Below, one piece after another: positions 15,366 to 25,826 of a DNA stretch of 64,000 bases. The stretch is from Rathayibacter caricis DSM 15933. Its GTDB lineage: Bacteria > Actinomycetota > Actinomycetes > Actinomycetales > Microbacteriaceae. The position numbers and the translations under genes are program-made. The notes below the pieces were generated by a model. That model ran no database searches and was not told the origin of the DNA. It saw only the letters and a program-made list of their open reading frames with translations. The DNA lies in contig NZ_PZPL01000001.1 of assembly GCF_003044275.1 (NCBI RefSeq), positions 558,001-622,000 of the forward strand, in the 5' to 3' direction. The first letter of the stretch is position 1. Each line of letters opens with the position of its first letter.

Positions 15366-15603
15366 ACAGCGGCAGATTTCAGTAGACACCCGACCCTCCG
15401 CACCTCGAGCAGCCGCAGCGGGCGGCCTCCCGCTCCTCCACAGACCCCCCTTGAGGGTGACCGGGCGGCACTGCGCCGCGGCATGGCGGGCGAGGCCTCG
15501 GATCAGGCACGCGAGGGGCCTCGCATCTCGTGGAAGGATCCCTGTCAGGGGGGCTGCTGACCGGCTCACCGCCCGGTCTGACGGAAGGACCACGGGACCC
15601 GCC

Positions 15604-16971
15604 TTGCTCGACGCCACGACCCTCCGAGTCGCTTTCGGGGTCACCACGCTCACGCTCTTCCTCCTGTTCGCCTTCGTCACGTTCCGCACGACCCGCTCGG
15701 CCTTCAGCTTCTGGTGGTGCGCCGGGCTCGCCCTCTTCATGGCCGGCTCGCTCGCCTACCTCCGCGACTTCACTCCGGATCAGGTGTGGGCGAATCCGCT
15801 GGGCAACGGACTGATCGTGGCCGGCGCCGGCTGCGTGTGGATGGGCAGCCGCTCGCTGCGCACGAGGCCCACTCCGTGGTGGCTCGTCGTCGGCCCCGCC
15901 GTGCTGGTCACGGCCGTGTCGAGCGCCGACTCGCCGGCTGTGAACGACTGGTCCGGAGGCCCGCTGTACCTCGCTTTGATGGCGTCGCTCATCGGACTGT
16001 CGACCCGCGAGATCGCACTGCTGGACGCGGGGCACTCGCGCACCCGCTGGCCGCTGCTGCTCTCCTCGGGGGCCCTCGCGGTCTACTACGCGGTGCGGTT
16101 CGTCGCGTTCCTCGCGGCCGGACCGCGGAGCGACCTCTTCACCACCTGGTTCGGCACGCCGTCGACCACTCTGATCACGCTGATCCTCCTCGTGGTGGTG
16201 TCGTTCAGCATGGCGTCGCTCAGCGGCGAGCAGGTCGCCAAGGTGCTCTCGGCCCGGGCCGCGCGCTCGCGGCAGGAGCTCGCCGACGGAGGAGGGGTGC
16301 AGCGGCGTCTGCAGCCCAAGTCCGTCCCGGACCTCCCCGGCTACGAGGTCGCCGGTGCGTGCGTGCCCAGCGGAGCGGTCAGCGGCGACTTCTTCGACTG
16401 GCAGCGCACCGAGGACGGCCTCGTGGTGACGCTGGCCGACGTGATGGGCAAGGGCGTCGGAGCCGCGATGATCGCCGCCACCGTGCGCGCGTCTCTCCGC
16501 GTCGCGCTCCCCTCGCACGACCCCGGCCGCACGCTGGCCGCGGTCGACCGGGCCGTCGAGGCGGACCTCGAGGCGAACGAGGCCTTCGTGACCCTGCTGC
16601 ACCTGCGGCTCGACGCGGCCACCGGAGCGATCACCTCCGTCGACGCCGGTCACGGCCTGGGCATCGTCTGCCGGGCCGACGGCTCCCGCGAGCGGATCCC
16701 GTCGCACAACCTGCCGCTCGGCGCGCTCGGCACGCAGGAGTGGCGCACCAGCAGCGTCCGCCTCGCTCCCGGCGACCTCCTGCTCGTCTGCAGCGACGGA
16801 GTGCTCGACCTCTTCGACGGGACCCTGGACTCGCTGACCCGCGTGGCGGACACCGCGACGGCCGGCGAGCCGAGCGCCTCCGCCGCCGTGGCGCGCGTCA
16901 CGCGCCTGGCCGCCGACGGCACGCCTCCCGACGACGTGACCGTGGTCGCGATCCGCCGCACCGCCGCCTGA
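15604..16971 (+). CDS. Membrane-anchored PP2C/SpoIIE-type serine phosphatase
   Basis: About 455 residues. The N-terminal half (~1-215) has six or so hydrophobic segments, including LRVAFGVTTLTLFLLFAFVTF, WWCAGLALFMAGS and TLITLILLVVVSF. The C-terminal half is a SpoIIE/RsbU PP2C domain: QRRLQPKSVPDLPGYEVAG, the metal-binding SGDFFDW and LADVMGKGVGAAM, then FVTLLHLRLD, DAGHG and LLLVCSDGVLDLFD. Such phosphatases dephosphorylate anti-sigma-factor antagonists in stress or signalling switches. There is no ATG. The start taken is a TTG at 15604 with GGAAGGA 17 bases upstream, and the true start is uncertain. No partner anti-sigma gene is adjacent. A hairpin terminator shared with the convergent gene follows. 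Confidence 0.85.
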   Translation: MLDATTLRVAFGVTTLTLFLLFAFVTFRTTRSAFSFWWCAGLALFMAGSLAYLRDFTPDQVWANPLGNGLIVAGAGCVWMGSRSLRTRPTPWWLVVGPAVLVTAVSSADSPAVNDWSGGPLYLALMASLIGLSTREIALLDAGHSRTRWPLLLSSGALAVYYAVRFVAFLAAGPRSDLFTTWFGTPSTTLITLILLVVVSFSMASLSGEQVAKVLSARAARSRQELADGGGVQRRLQPKSVPDLPGYEVAGACVPSGAVSGDFFDWQRTEDGLVVTLADVMGKGVGAAMIAATVRASLRVALPSHDPGRTLAAVDRAVEADLEANEAFVTLLHLRLDAATGAITSVDAGHGLGIVCRADGSRERIPSHNLPLGALGTQEWRTSSVRLAPGDLLLVCSDGVLDLFDGTLDSLTRVADTATAGEPSASAAVARVTRLAADGTPPDDVTVVAIRRTAA

Positions 16972-17191
16972 CCCGGAGCGGCGCCTCCGGGCACCCCGTC
17001 TCCTGCGCGAGTCGCCGCGGATCGGGTCGAGGCATCTCTCGAAGGCCCGCTTCGCGTCGATTCGCGCAGCTCGACGTTCGCGAGTGGACTCGATCCGGGG
17101 CCTCGTGACGTCCCGGAGCCCCGTCCGCGACGACTCGCGACAGCGGTGTCGGACGCCGCCGCCACCGGAGCACGGAACACCCCGGCAACGC

Positions 17192-17233
17192 GGAACGGCC
17201 GGTCCCGCGGAGATCCGCGGTACCGGCCGTTCC
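17192..17233. terminator. Bidirectional hairpin between convergent genes
   Basis: Twelve-base arms GGAACGGCCGGT (17192-17203) and ACCGGCCGTTCC (17222-17233) close an inner CCGCGG/CCGCGG stem. It lies 17 bases from the stop of the beta-helix gene and serves both convergent transcripts. There is no U tract. Confidence 0.65.
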
Positions 17234-17250
17234 TGCGCCTGAACGCCGGC

Positions 17251-20200
17251 TTACCTCGTGCAGGCCACGTTGCTGATCGGGCTGCCGCCCGAGTTCGAGC
17301 AGCTCGCGACGTTGCCCCAGGTCGACCAGCTCTGGGGCTGGTGCACGTAGACCGGGTAGTCGGGGGCGTTCGAGACGAGGTTCGCGGTCACGAGGTTGTC
17401 GTTCCCGTTCCCGTCGTCGCTGGTGATGATCGACACCCCGTACTTGCGCGGGTTGACCGCCGTGTTGCCGGCCGCGGTCCACTCGTTCCCCGCGAGCATG
17501 ATCAGCGAGTTCACGTCGGCAGCCGTCCGAGACGTCCCGGTGACCACGTTGCCGATGATCCAGCCGTCGCGGGTGCCCTCCTTGGCCTCGATCGGATCCG
17601 ATCCCGCGTTGCTGATCACGTTGTCCATGACGGCGATGCGGTCGGTCCGGTCGGGGGCGCAGTCGTTGTACTGGCACCAGTTGCGGCCGGAGGTGCCCAC
17701 GTAGACGCCCTCGCCGTAGGTCGCCGTGACCACTCCTGTGCGGGTGATCGTGGACCCGACGATCAACGAGTCCACGGTCTGGTTGCGGAAGTGGACTCCC
17801 TCGTAGCCGATCTCGGAGACGGTCAGGCCGGCCATCTGCACTCCCTTGCTCGCCAGCACGTGGATGCCCTGGAACGAGTTCTTCACGGAGAAGCCGACGA
17901 GGTGGACGTCGTTCGCGCTGTTGAGGATCAGGGCCGTGCCCGAGCTCGTCGTGCCGGTGGAGAGCACGGCGTTCGGGGAGCCGCAGAGCCAGACGCCCTC
18001 GCTGCTGGACGGGATCGACCGCAGAGCGAACTTGCCGACGTAGACGCCGTCCTGCAGCCCGATCACGTCGCCGGGGCGGGCGCCGATCAGAGCGCTGTTC
18101 AGCTCGGCGGCCGTCCGCACCGTCTTCGTCGGCGTCGGGCAGTCGAAGGCGGCCTGCAGCGTCCGGCGCGTGCTGATCTGCTCGGCGGTGACGGAGGTCG
18201 GCTCGATGACGGTCGACGTGCGGCCGTCGCTGTCGCGGGCGGTGATCCAGTAGGAGTAGGGCACTCCGAGCGCCGCGTCCTCGTCTCGGTACTGCCGCAC
18301 CGGATCGGCGACCGTGGCGATCGTCTCCTCGGTGGATCCGTCGGAGCGGTGCACGTCGTAGGAGACGACGTCCGAGGAGAACGGCGCGTTCCAGCCGACG
18401 ACGTAGCCCTCGACCAGCGGGAAGGCCTCGACCCCGCCGACCGCCCGGCCGTCGCCGGCGAGCTCGAAGGCGTCGACGATCAGGTTCTTGTCGCTCGAGG
18501 CCGAGTTCTTCCGCCCGGTGTACGCGATCTTCACGGTGTGCATCGTGTCGGCGAGGTCGTTGCGCTCGAAGACGGGCACCTGGTACTTCGTCGTGGAGCT
18601 GTAGCGGTCGACCGAGGCGACGCGCGTCCCGTCGATGTACACGTCCGCGATCCCGGAGGAGGTCGTGGTGCGGCTGATCCAGCGGAACCCGGTGCCGACG
18701 AACGTGAACTGCACGTTGCCGGCGCTGTTGAGGTAGCCGATGCTGCCGCCGCTGTCACCGCCGGTCATGGTGCGCCACGAGCCGGAGTAGTCGAGGTCGC
18801 CGTTGTTCTGCTCGACCCACTTCGGCGTCGTGCCGGTCGGCAGGAACGTCGAGTCGGTCGGCGTGGACGGCGCGGTGGGGGTGGGCGTCGGAGTCGGAGC
18901 CGTCTTGATCAGGTCGAAGGCGTCGATCACGAGGTTCTTGTCGGTCGCGCTCGCGTTCTTCGATCCGGAGTAGGCGATCTTGACGGTGTGGACGCCGTCC
19001 GCGAGGCCGGTCTTGGTGAAGACGGGCACCTGGTACTTGGTGGTCGAGCTGTAGCGGTCGACGCTGCTCACGAGCTTGCCGTCGATGTACACGTTCGCGA
19101 TGCCGGCCGACGGGGTGGTGCGGCTGAGCCACGTGACCGCGGTGCCGTCGAAGGTGAACTCGACGTGTCCGGCGCTGTTGAGGTACGCGATGTTCCCGCC
19201 GCTGTCACCGCCGGTCATCGACCGCCAGGTGCCGGTGTAGGAGAGCTTGGAGTGGCTGTTCTCGACCCGCAGCGGGTCGCTGCCGGTCGGGGAGAAGTCG
19301 GCGACCGGCTGCGGAGTCGCGGTGGGGGTGGCGGTCGGAGTCGCCGTCGGCGTCGCGGTCGGAGTCGGCGTCGCCGTCGGCGTCGCGGTCGGAGTCGCCG
19401 TCGGCGTCGCGGTCGGAGTGGCCGTCGGCGTCGGAGTGGCCGTGGGCGTCTCGGTGGGAGTCGACGTCGGAGTGGCCGTGGGCGTCGGCTCGGCCGTCGC
19501 AGTGGGCGTGGGGGTCGGCGTCACGGTGGCCGTGGCCGTCGGGGTCGGAGTGGCCGTCGGCGTCTCGACCGTGCGGACGAGGTCGAAGGCGTCGATGACG
19601 AGGTTGCCGTCGCTCGCCCGCGAGTTCTTCGCGCCGGTGTGGGCGATCCTGACCGTGTGGACGCCGTCCGTGAGGCCCGTCTTCGTGAAGACCGGCACCT
19701 GGTACCTGGTCGTCGAGCTGTAGCGGTCGGCGGTGCCGGCCGGCTTCCCGTCGATGGTCACGTCCGCGATGCCTGCCGAGGGGGTCATCCGGCTGAGCCA
19801 GGTGAAGCCGGTGCCCGCGAAGGTGAACTCGACGTAGCCGGCGCTGTTGAGGTACTTGATCCCTCCGCCGCTGTCGCCGCCGGTCATCGACCGCCAGGTT
19901 CCCGTCCAGCGGAGCTTGGAGTGGCTGTCCTCGACGCGCAGCGGGGTGGTCCCGGGGGTGAAGTCCGGCACGATCACCGGAGCGGTCGTCGGAGTCGCGG
20001 TGGGCGTCGGCGTCGCGCTCGGCGAGGCGGTCGGCGTGCTGCTCACCGGAGGGGTGGTGGGCGTCGGCGTGGGCGTCGCGGGCGGAGTCTCCTTGCCGAG
20101 CTCGAACGCGTCGATGATCAGGTTGGCGCCCGTCGCCCTGGTGTTCTTCTTCCCCGTGTACGAGACCTTCACCGTGTGCACGGCGTCCGGAAGGCCGGTC

Positions 20201-20625
20201 TTGGTGAATACCGGCACCTGGTACTTGGTCGTCGAGGAGTACCGGTCGACCGTGTCGAGAAGCTTTCCGTCGACATAGACGTTGGCGATACCCGAGGTCG
20301 GGGTGGTGCGGCTGAGCCAGCGGAACGCCGTTCCGGTGAACTTGAATTGAACGTATCCGGTGCTGTTCAGGTATTTGCTCGCGCCACCGTTGTCACCACC
20401 CGTGATCTTCGTCCACGACCCCGAATAGGTGAGGTCCGCACTGCTCTCCTGCACCCTGATGGGGGTGGAATAGGTGGGCTGCAGTGTCGCGGCCCAGGCG
20501 GGCTGCGCGAGGCCGCCGAAGGCCAGCACCGACACCAGAAGAGCGATGGTCGCAGTGATGATCCGCGATCGTCGGAAAGGCCTGTGACTATCGCGGGGGA
20601 CAGCGGAAGAAGACGAAAGAGGCAA
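17251..20625 (-). CDS. Secreted protein: four repeated binding modules, TP-linkers, FN3-like domain and beta-helix
   Basis: About 1124 residues. A signal sequence (IITATIALLVSVLAFGGLAQPAWA) ends near residue 45. Four copies of a ~125-residue module follow (~50-178, 228-350, 435-560, 570-700), each with GSW.TGGD.GG...YLNS.G, FTFxGT, TT.SGIA.V.IDG, DRYSSTTKYQVPVF and NLVIDAFDL. Linkers are runs of TPT/TAT, the longest ~75 residues. An FN3-like domain (~705-790) and a right-handed parallel beta-helix (~800-1124, pectate-lyase/NosD-like) end the protein. The modules resemble galactose-binding jelly rolls; the enzymatic function is undecided. The start is uncertain: TTG at 20625 with GGAG upstream is preferred, while ATG at 20760 would add 45 residues. 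GC content and codon bias are visibly lower in the first module. Confidence 0.72.
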   Translation of the reverse strand: MPLSSSSAVPRDSHRPFRRSRIITATIALLVSVLAFGGLAQPAWAATLQPTYSTPIRVQESSADLTYSGSWTKITGGDNGGASKYLNSTGYVQFKFTGTAFRWLSRTTPTSGIANVYVDGKLLDTVDRYSSTTKYQVPVFTKTGLPDAVHTVKVSYTGKKNTRATGANLIIDAFELGKETPPATPTPTPTTPPVSSTPTASPSATPTPTATPTTAPVIVPDFTPGTTPLRVEDSHSKLRWTGTWRSMTGGDSGGGIKYLNSAGYVEFTFAGTGFTWLSRMTPSAGIADVTIDGKPAGTADRYSSTTRYQVPVFTKTGLTDGVHTVRIAHTGAKNSRASDGNLVIDAFDLVRTVETPTATPTPTATATVTPTPTPTATAEPTPTATPTSTPTETPTATPTPTATPTATPTATPTATPTATPTPTATPTATPTATPTATPQPVADFSPTGSDPLRVENSHSKLSYTGTWRSMTGGDSGGNIAYLNSAGHVEFTFDGTAVTWLSRTTPSAGIANVYIDGKLVSSVDRYSSTTKYQVPVFTKTGLADGVHTVKIAYSGSKNASATDKNLVIDAFDLIKTAPTPTPTPTAPSTPTDSTFLPTGTTPKWVEQNNGDLDYSGSWRTMTGGDSGGSIGYLNSAGNVQFTFVGTGFRWISRTTTSSGIADVYIDGTRVASVDRYSSTTKYQVPVFERNDLADTMHTVKIAYTGRKNSASSDKNLIVDAFELAGDGRAVGGVEAFPLVEGYVVGWNAPFSSDVVSYDVHRSDGSTEETIATVADPVRQYRDEDAALGVPYSYWITARDSDGRTSTVIEPTSVTAEQISTRRTLQAAFDCPTPTKTVRTAAELNSALIGARPGDVIGLQDGVYVGKFALRSIPSSSEGVWLCGSPNAVLSTGTTSSGTALILNSANDVHLVGFSVKNSFQGIHVLASKGVQMAGLTVSEIGYEGVHFRNQTVDSLIVGSTITRTGVVTATYGEGVYVGTSGRNWCQYNDCAPDRTDRIAVMDNVISNAGSDPIEAKEGTRDGWIIGNVVTGTSRTAADVNSLIMLAGNEWTAAGNTAVNPRKYGVSIITSDDGNGNDNLVTANLVSNAPDYPVYVHQPQSWSTWGNVASCSNSGGSPISNVACTR

Positions 20626-20939
20626 CAGAACTCCGGCGGTATCCGAAAGGGAATGGGGTTGCTGCGAATCTACTGATGTCCTAGTTAGCGATAACCGAGC
20701 GGAGGATCTGTCACCCCCACGCCCCCCGGAAGGGCCGCGTTTCCCTGAGGGGCGAATCATGCCCGAAACACAGGTGAATTCCCGGCCGCGATTAACCCCC
20801 CTGAAAGGGGATTCCTTGGCGTGAGGGGCTCCCTTAGGAATGTGCCCCTTTCGAGTACTCCTTTCTCTCGCGACCCGGGCACCCCCCTTCCTGCGAGACC
20901 GGGGCGAACCCCGCCCGCCGTCTGGCGACTCCGCGACGG
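20626..20939. other. Gene-less divergent spacer with an inverted repeat
   Basis: This spacer separates the beta-helix gene from the iron importer. It contains AAAGGGGATTCCT (20804-20816) facing AGGAATGTGCCCCTTT (20836-20851), an inverted repeat with a three-base bulge. It also holds an AT-richer segment, GTTATCGCTAACTAGGAC on the minus strand (about 20680-20697), that could hold the promoter of the beta-helix gene. No riboswitch class was recognised. Confidence 0.4.
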
Positions 20940-20958
20940 TGAGGTTAGGCTTACCTTC
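20940..20958 (+). promoter_or_regulatory. DtxR/IdeR-type iron box
   Basis: TGAGGTTAGGCTTACCTTC closely follows the 19-bp DtxR/IdeR operator pattern (TTAGGTTAGGCTAACCTAA type), with the GGTTAGGCTTACC core intact. It lies 34 bases before the GTG of the siderophore-binding lipoprotein, where an iron-loaded repressor would block transcription. Confidence 0.8.
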
Positions 20959-20991
20959 GCAATCCACCGACCCCCGCTCCGAAGGACGCTC

Positions 20992-22026
20992 GTGCCCGCC
21001 ATCCGCACCCCCCGCCGCCTCACCGCCGTCGCCTCGCTCGGCCTCACCGCCCTGCTGCTCACGGCCTGCTCCGGAGGCGCCGACGCCGGCACCGACGACG
21101 CCTCGCCGTCCGCGGCCGGCTTCCCCGTCACCGTCGAGCACGCGTTCGGCGAGACCACCGTCGAGTCGGCCGACCGCGTCGTCGCCACCAGCTGGACCAA
21201 CCAGGACGTCGCGCTCGCGCTCGGCGTCACGCCGGTCGGCTTCACCCGCGCCTCCTACGGCGACGAGGACGGCGACGGGCTGCTGGCGTGGACGAAGGAG
21301 GCCCTCGATGCGGCCGGCGCCGAGACTCCGGAGCTCTTCGACGAGACCGACGGCGTGCCCTTCGAGGCGATCGCCGACCTGACGCCCGACGTGATCCTCT
21401 CGGCCTACTCCGGCATCTCGCAGCAGGACTACGACACGATGTCGCAGATCGCCCCGACCGTCGCCTACCCGGGCCTGGCCTGGGGCACGACCTGGCAGGA
21501 CTCCGCGAAGCTCGACGGCGCCGCCCTCGGGCTCGCCGACGAGGCCGAGGCGAAGGTCGCCGAGGTCGAGGACGAGATCGCCGCGACCGTCGCCGAGCAC
21601 CCTTCGCTCGAGGCCACCACCTTCACCTACGGCTGGTACGACCCCACCGACGCGAGCACCTTCACCTACTACACGCCCAACGACGCGCGGGTGAAGTACG
21701 TCGAGGACCTCGGCCTCGAGGTCGCGCCCAGCATCGTCGAGCTCTCGGGCGACTCCGAGGCGTTCAGCGGCACCCTCAGCGCCGAGAACGCCGACCAGCT
21801 CGACGCCGACGTGCTCATCGTCTACGGCGACGAGACCACCCTCCCGGCCCTGCAGGCCGATCCGCTGCTCTCCAAGATCCCGGCCGTCGCGCGCGGCTCG
21901 GTCTACGTCCTCACCGACGGCTCGTCCCTCGCGATGGCGACCTCCTCGCCCAACCTGCTGAGCATCCCGTGGGGTCTCGACGAGTACACGGCGGGGATCG
22001 CGGCGGCCGCCGACAAGGTGTCGTGA
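20992..22026 (+). CDS. Iron-siderophore ABC transporter, substrate-binding lipoprotein
   Basis: 344 residues. The signal peptide ends in the lipobox LLLTACSGG (lipidated Cys ~26). The body is a periplasmic-binding type III (FecB/FepB, BtuF-like) fold: VTVEHAFGETTVES and RVVATSWTNQDVALALGVTPVG at the N-terminus, then FEAIADLTPDVILSAYSGI, QIAPTVAYP, DADVLIVYG and a C-terminal ARGSVYVLTDG. It captures a ferric siderophore outside the membrane. The GTG start has GAAGGA upstream and sits just behind a DtxR box. It heads a four-gene operon in which each junction is a GTGA overlap. The siderophore type cannot be told. Confidence 0.9.
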   Translation: MPAIRTPRRLTAVASLGLTALLLTACSGGADAGTDDASPSAAGFPVTVEHAFGETTVESADRVVATSWTNQDVALALGVTPVGFTRASYGDEDGDGLLAWTKEALDAAGAETPELFDETDGVPFEAIADLTPDVILSAYSGISQQDYDTMSQIAPTVAYPGLAWGTTWQDSAKLDGAALGLADEAEAKVAEVEDEIAATVAEHPSLEATTFTYGWYDPTDASTFTYYTPNDARVKYVEDLGLEVAPSIVELSGDSEAFSGTLSAENADQLDADVLIVYGDETTLPALQADPLLSKIPAVARGSVYVLTDGSSLAMATSSPNLLSIPWGLDEYTAGIAAAADKVS

Positions 22027-23084
22027 GCACCGACGCCTCCGCTCCTCCCCGGCGCCCCGCCCGCGACGACACTCGCGGGCGGGGCGCCGCTCGGCGCCTG
22101 CGCCCCTTCTGGCTCGGCGCCGTCGTCGTCGTGCTCGCCCTGGCCTCGATCGCCTCGCTGGTCTTCGGCTCGCGCGAGATCCCGCTCGCCGAGGTGTGGC
22201 CGGCGCTGACCTCGCCCGACCCGGCGTCCATCGTCGACGCCGCGGTGCAGAACCGCGTGCCGCGCACCGTGCTCGCCCTGCTGGTCGGCGCCTCCCTGGG
22301 CCTGGCCGGCGCCGTCATGCAGGGCATGACGCGCAACCCGCTCGCCGACCCGGGCATCCTGGGGCTGAACGCCGGGGCGTCGCTCGCAGTGGTCCTGGGC
22401 ATCTCGGTCCTCGGAGTGACGACCCTCCCGCAGTACATCTGGCTCGCGTTCCTCGGCGCGGCCGCCGCGGGCGCCTTCGTCTACGCGGTCGCCTCGCTCG
22501 GCCGCGACGGAGCGACCCCGCTGAAGCTCGCCCTCGCCGGTGCCGCGACCGCCGCCGCGCTCACCTCGCTGATCAGCGCCGTGCTGCTCACCCAGGAGGA
22601 GACGCTCAACCGCTTCCGCTTCTGGCAGGTCGGCGGAGTCGGCGGCGCCGAGACCGGAGCGATCCTGCAGGTCCTGCCGTTCCTGGCCGTCGGCGCGCTG
22701 CTCGCGCTCGCCAGCGCCCGCGGCCTCGACGCCCTGGCGCTGGGCGACGACCTCGCGACCGGCCTCGGCCGCCGCGTCGGCCGCATCCGCCTGGTCGCCG
22801 GCATCGCCGCCGTGCTGCTGTGCGGCGCCGCCACCGCCGTCGCGGGACCCATCGGATTCATCGGCCTTGTGGTCCCGCACCTCGCGCGCCGCCTGACCGG
22901 GCCCGCGCACGCGTGGCTCCTCCCCGCCTCGGCCCTGCTCGGCGCCCTGCTTCTGCTCACCGCCGACGTCGTCGGGCGTGTCGTCGCGCGGCCCAGCGAC
23001 GTCGAGGTCGGCATCGTCACCGCCCTGATCGGAGCGCCCGTGCTGATCGCGATCGTGCGCCGCTCGAAGGTGAGGGCCCTGTGA
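22023..23084 (+). CDS. Iron-siderophore ABC transporter permease (FecCD family), first subunit
   Basis: 353 residues with about nine to ten hydrophobic segments. FecCD-family landmarks are RVPRTVLALLVGASLGLAGA, VMQGMTRNPLADPGILGLNAGA, the ATPase-coupling stretch around LGDDLATGLGRRV, and GPIGFIGLVVPHLARRLTGP. It forms half of the membrane channel for ferric siderophores with the next gene product. The GTG start overlaps the binding-protein stop. The N-terminal ~30 residues are Arg/Pro-rich and cytoplasmic. Confidence 0.92.
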   Translation: MSTDASAPPRRPARDDTRGRGAARRLRPFWLGAVVVVLALASIASLVFGSREIPLAEVWPALTSPDPASIVDAAVQNRVPRTVLALLVGASLGLAGAVMQGMTRNPLADPGILGLNAGASLAVVLGISVLGVTTLPQYIWLAFLGAAAAGAFVYAVASLGRDGATPLKLALAGAATAAALTSLISAVLLTQEETLNRFRFWQVGGVGGAETGAILQVLPFLAVGALLALASARGLDALALGDDLATGLGRRVGRIRLVAGIAAVLLCGAATAVAGPIGFIGLVVPHLARRLTGPAHAWLLPASALLGALLLLTADVVGRVVARPSDVEVGIVTALIGAPVLIAIVRRSKVRAL

Positions 23085-24159
23085 GCGCGGCCACGCCACT
23101 CCGCTCGTCCGGGAACGCCCCCGGAGACGCGCCCGGCATCGTGGCCGGGCGGAGCCGGCGCGCCCGCCGCACCGCGATCGGCTGCGCGGTCCTCGCCGCC
23201 CTCGCCCTGGCGCTCGTGCTCGTGTCGCTCAGCGTCGGCACCACCGTCTACTCCCCCGTCGACGTCGTCCGGGTGATCCTCGGCGACACCGTTCCCGGAG
23301 CGTCCTTCACGGTCGGCACGCTGCGCCTGCCGCGCACGATCACGGCCGTGCTGGTCGGCACGGGCTTCGGGATGGGCGGCGTGATCTTCCAGACGCTGCT
23401 GCGCAACGCGCTCGCCAGCCCCGACATCATCGGCATCACGTCCGGGGCGAGCGCCGCGGCCGTCGTCGCGATAGCGTTCCTCGGGCTGTCGGGAGTCGCC
23501 GTCTCGGTGATCGCCGTCACCGCGGGCCTGCTGACCGCGCTCGTCATCGCCGGGCTGGCGGGCAGCGGCGGAGTCGCGGGCGCACGGCTGATCCTGATCG
23601 GCATCGGTGTGGGTGCGATGTTCCAGAGCGTGATCGCGTACGTGCAGACGCGTGCCGACTTCGAGGACGTGCAGGAGTCGCTGCGCTGGCTGACCGGCAG
23701 CCTCAACCAGGCGCTGTGGCCGGGCGTGCCGCCGCTCGCGCTGGCGATGCTCGTGCTGGTGCCGCTGGCGCTGCTGCTCTCGGGCCGGCTGCGGATGCTG
23801 CAGCTCGGCGACGACTCCGCCACCGCCCTGGGCGTCGCCGTCGGCCGCGACCGCGCCGCGCTGCTGGCCGTGGCCGTCGGGCTCGTCGCCGTCGCGACCG
23901 CCGCCACCGGTCCGATCGCCTTCGTGGCCTTCGTGTCGGGGCCGATCGCGCGGCGTCTCGTGCCGGATGCGCGGTCCCTGCTCGTCCCCTCCGCTCTCGT
24001 CGGGGTGGTCGTGGTGCTCGCCGCCGACCTCGTCGCCCAGCACGTCGCGGGGCTCGCCTTCTCGGGCGCCCGCTTCCCCGTCGGAGTGGTGACGGGCGCC
24101 CTGGGCGCGCCGTTCCTGCTCTGGCTCCTCGCCCGCCGCAACCGCACCGGAGGCACTCT

Positions 24160-24163
<4 letters not shown>
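23081..24163 (+). CDS. Iron-siderophore ABC transporter permease (FecCD family), second subunit
   Basis: 360 residues, the second FecCD-type permease, paired with the preceding one as a heterodimer. Markers are LRLPRTITAVLVGTGFGMGG, IFQTLLRNALASPDIIGITSGAS, LGDDSATALGVAVGRDR (ATPase contact loop) and GPIAFVAFVSGPIARRLV. The GTG start lies in a GTGA overlap. The last residues, LWLLARRNRTGG, are the usual basic end. Confidence 0.92.
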
Positions 24164-25026
<863 letters not shown>

Positions 25027-25036
25027 GGTTGCCCCC

Positions 25037-25090
25037 GCTCCTCGGAAGTCGTCGTACTCGCGCTCGAGTACGACGACTTCCGCGGAGTCG
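25037..25090. repeat. Family B palindrome behind the iron operon
   Basis: An 18-bp perfect stem (arms 25043-25060 and 25065-25082, core AAGTCGTCGTACTCG) with a four-base CGCT loop and flanking CTCCT...GGAGTC. It is located between the ATPase stop and the convergent metalloprotease-like gene, so it could also terminate transcription. Confidence 0.85.
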
Positions 25091-25179
25091 ACACCGGAGA
25101 GGTCCGCGCGGCACGCAGAGCGGCTCCCGGCCACCTCGTCGAGGCCGACCGGGAGCCGCTGCACCGGGAGGGTGGGTTC

Positions 25180-25773
25180 CTACATGCCGTCGGCGAGCAT
25201 CGCCTCGACCACGTCGACGTGGCGGGTGAACGCCGCCTCGGAGAACTCGCCCGAGTAGTTCAGGCCGTAGGGCCAGATGTGCGAGCCGCCGCAGTTCAGC
25301 TGAGCGTCGGGCCCGTCGAGCGACTTCACGAGGTCCGTCGCGGCCGAGCCGTCCCAGACGCCGTTGACGCAGTGCGCGTACCAGCCGCCGTTCTGCCCGA
25401 CTCCGACCGTGTGCGAGATCTCGTGCAGGGCGGTCCCCTCCACCATGAACCCGCGATCCGAGCCGAAGCGGAGATCGCCGTTGTTGCTGGCCTCGGCCGT
25501 CGGAACGCCGGGGGCGTAGTAGACGTTCAGGACCTTCGTGATGTCGGAGTTCGCGTTGTAGCGGGCCACCGCGCGGTCCATCGCATCCGTGATCCGGGCG
25601 TAGGCGTCCTGCTCATCCGCGGTCGGATCAGCGGAGCGGTGGAGCGTGTAGGTGATCTCCCCTTCGGCGGCCTGCGCGGGGACGGCGCCCCCCAGTGCGG
25701 TGAGCGCGAGAGCGGCGGCGGCCGCACCGGCGAGGGCGAGCGAGCGGAGCGAGCGTCGGTTGCGTCGTTGCAT
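25180..25773 (-). CDS. Secreted HExxH protein, putative zinc metallopeptidase
   Basis: 197 residues. The signal peptide ends VPAQAAEG near residue 37. The mature part has ALHEISHTVGVG (His117, Glu118, His121), the zincin motif HExxHxxGxG, with possible further ligands in the following Trp/His-containing stretch WYAHCVNGVW. A C-terminal CGGSHIWPYGLNY carries a second Cys that may pair with C134. The fold resembles small secreted metalloprotease-like proteins of actinomycetes. The substrate is unknown and a third zinc ligand is not obvious. The ATG at 25773 has TGGAGAA upstream; an upstream extension lacks coding character. A LacI-type operator lies 50-70 bases upstream, suggesting control by carbon source. 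Confidence 0.7.
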   Translation of the reverse strand: MQRRNRRSLRSLALAGAAAAALALTALGGAVPAQAAEGEITYTLHRSADPTADEQDAYARITDAMDRAVARYNANSDITKVLNVYYAPGVPTAEASNNGDLRFGSDRGFMVEGTALHEISHTVGVGQNGGWYAHCVNGVWDGSAATDLVKSLDGPDAQLNCGGSHIWPYGLNYSGEFSEAAFTRHVDVVEAMLADGM

Positions 25774-25826
25774 GGTGTTCTCCAGTTCTGCGTCTTCATC
25801 GACTAGTGCTTTCTGGACCCGGTCTA

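Noticed and set aside
20641..20830. Riboswitch upstream of the beta-helix gene
   Set aside because: I compared the leader with my memory of the ydaO/c-di-AMP riboswitch core and saw no match. Only a bulged inverted repeat is supported.
21288..22022. Long 5' extension of the first FecCD permease frame
   Set aside because: The extension lies inside the binding-protein gene in another frame and is Arg-rich noise; the GTG at 22023 gives a normal permease.
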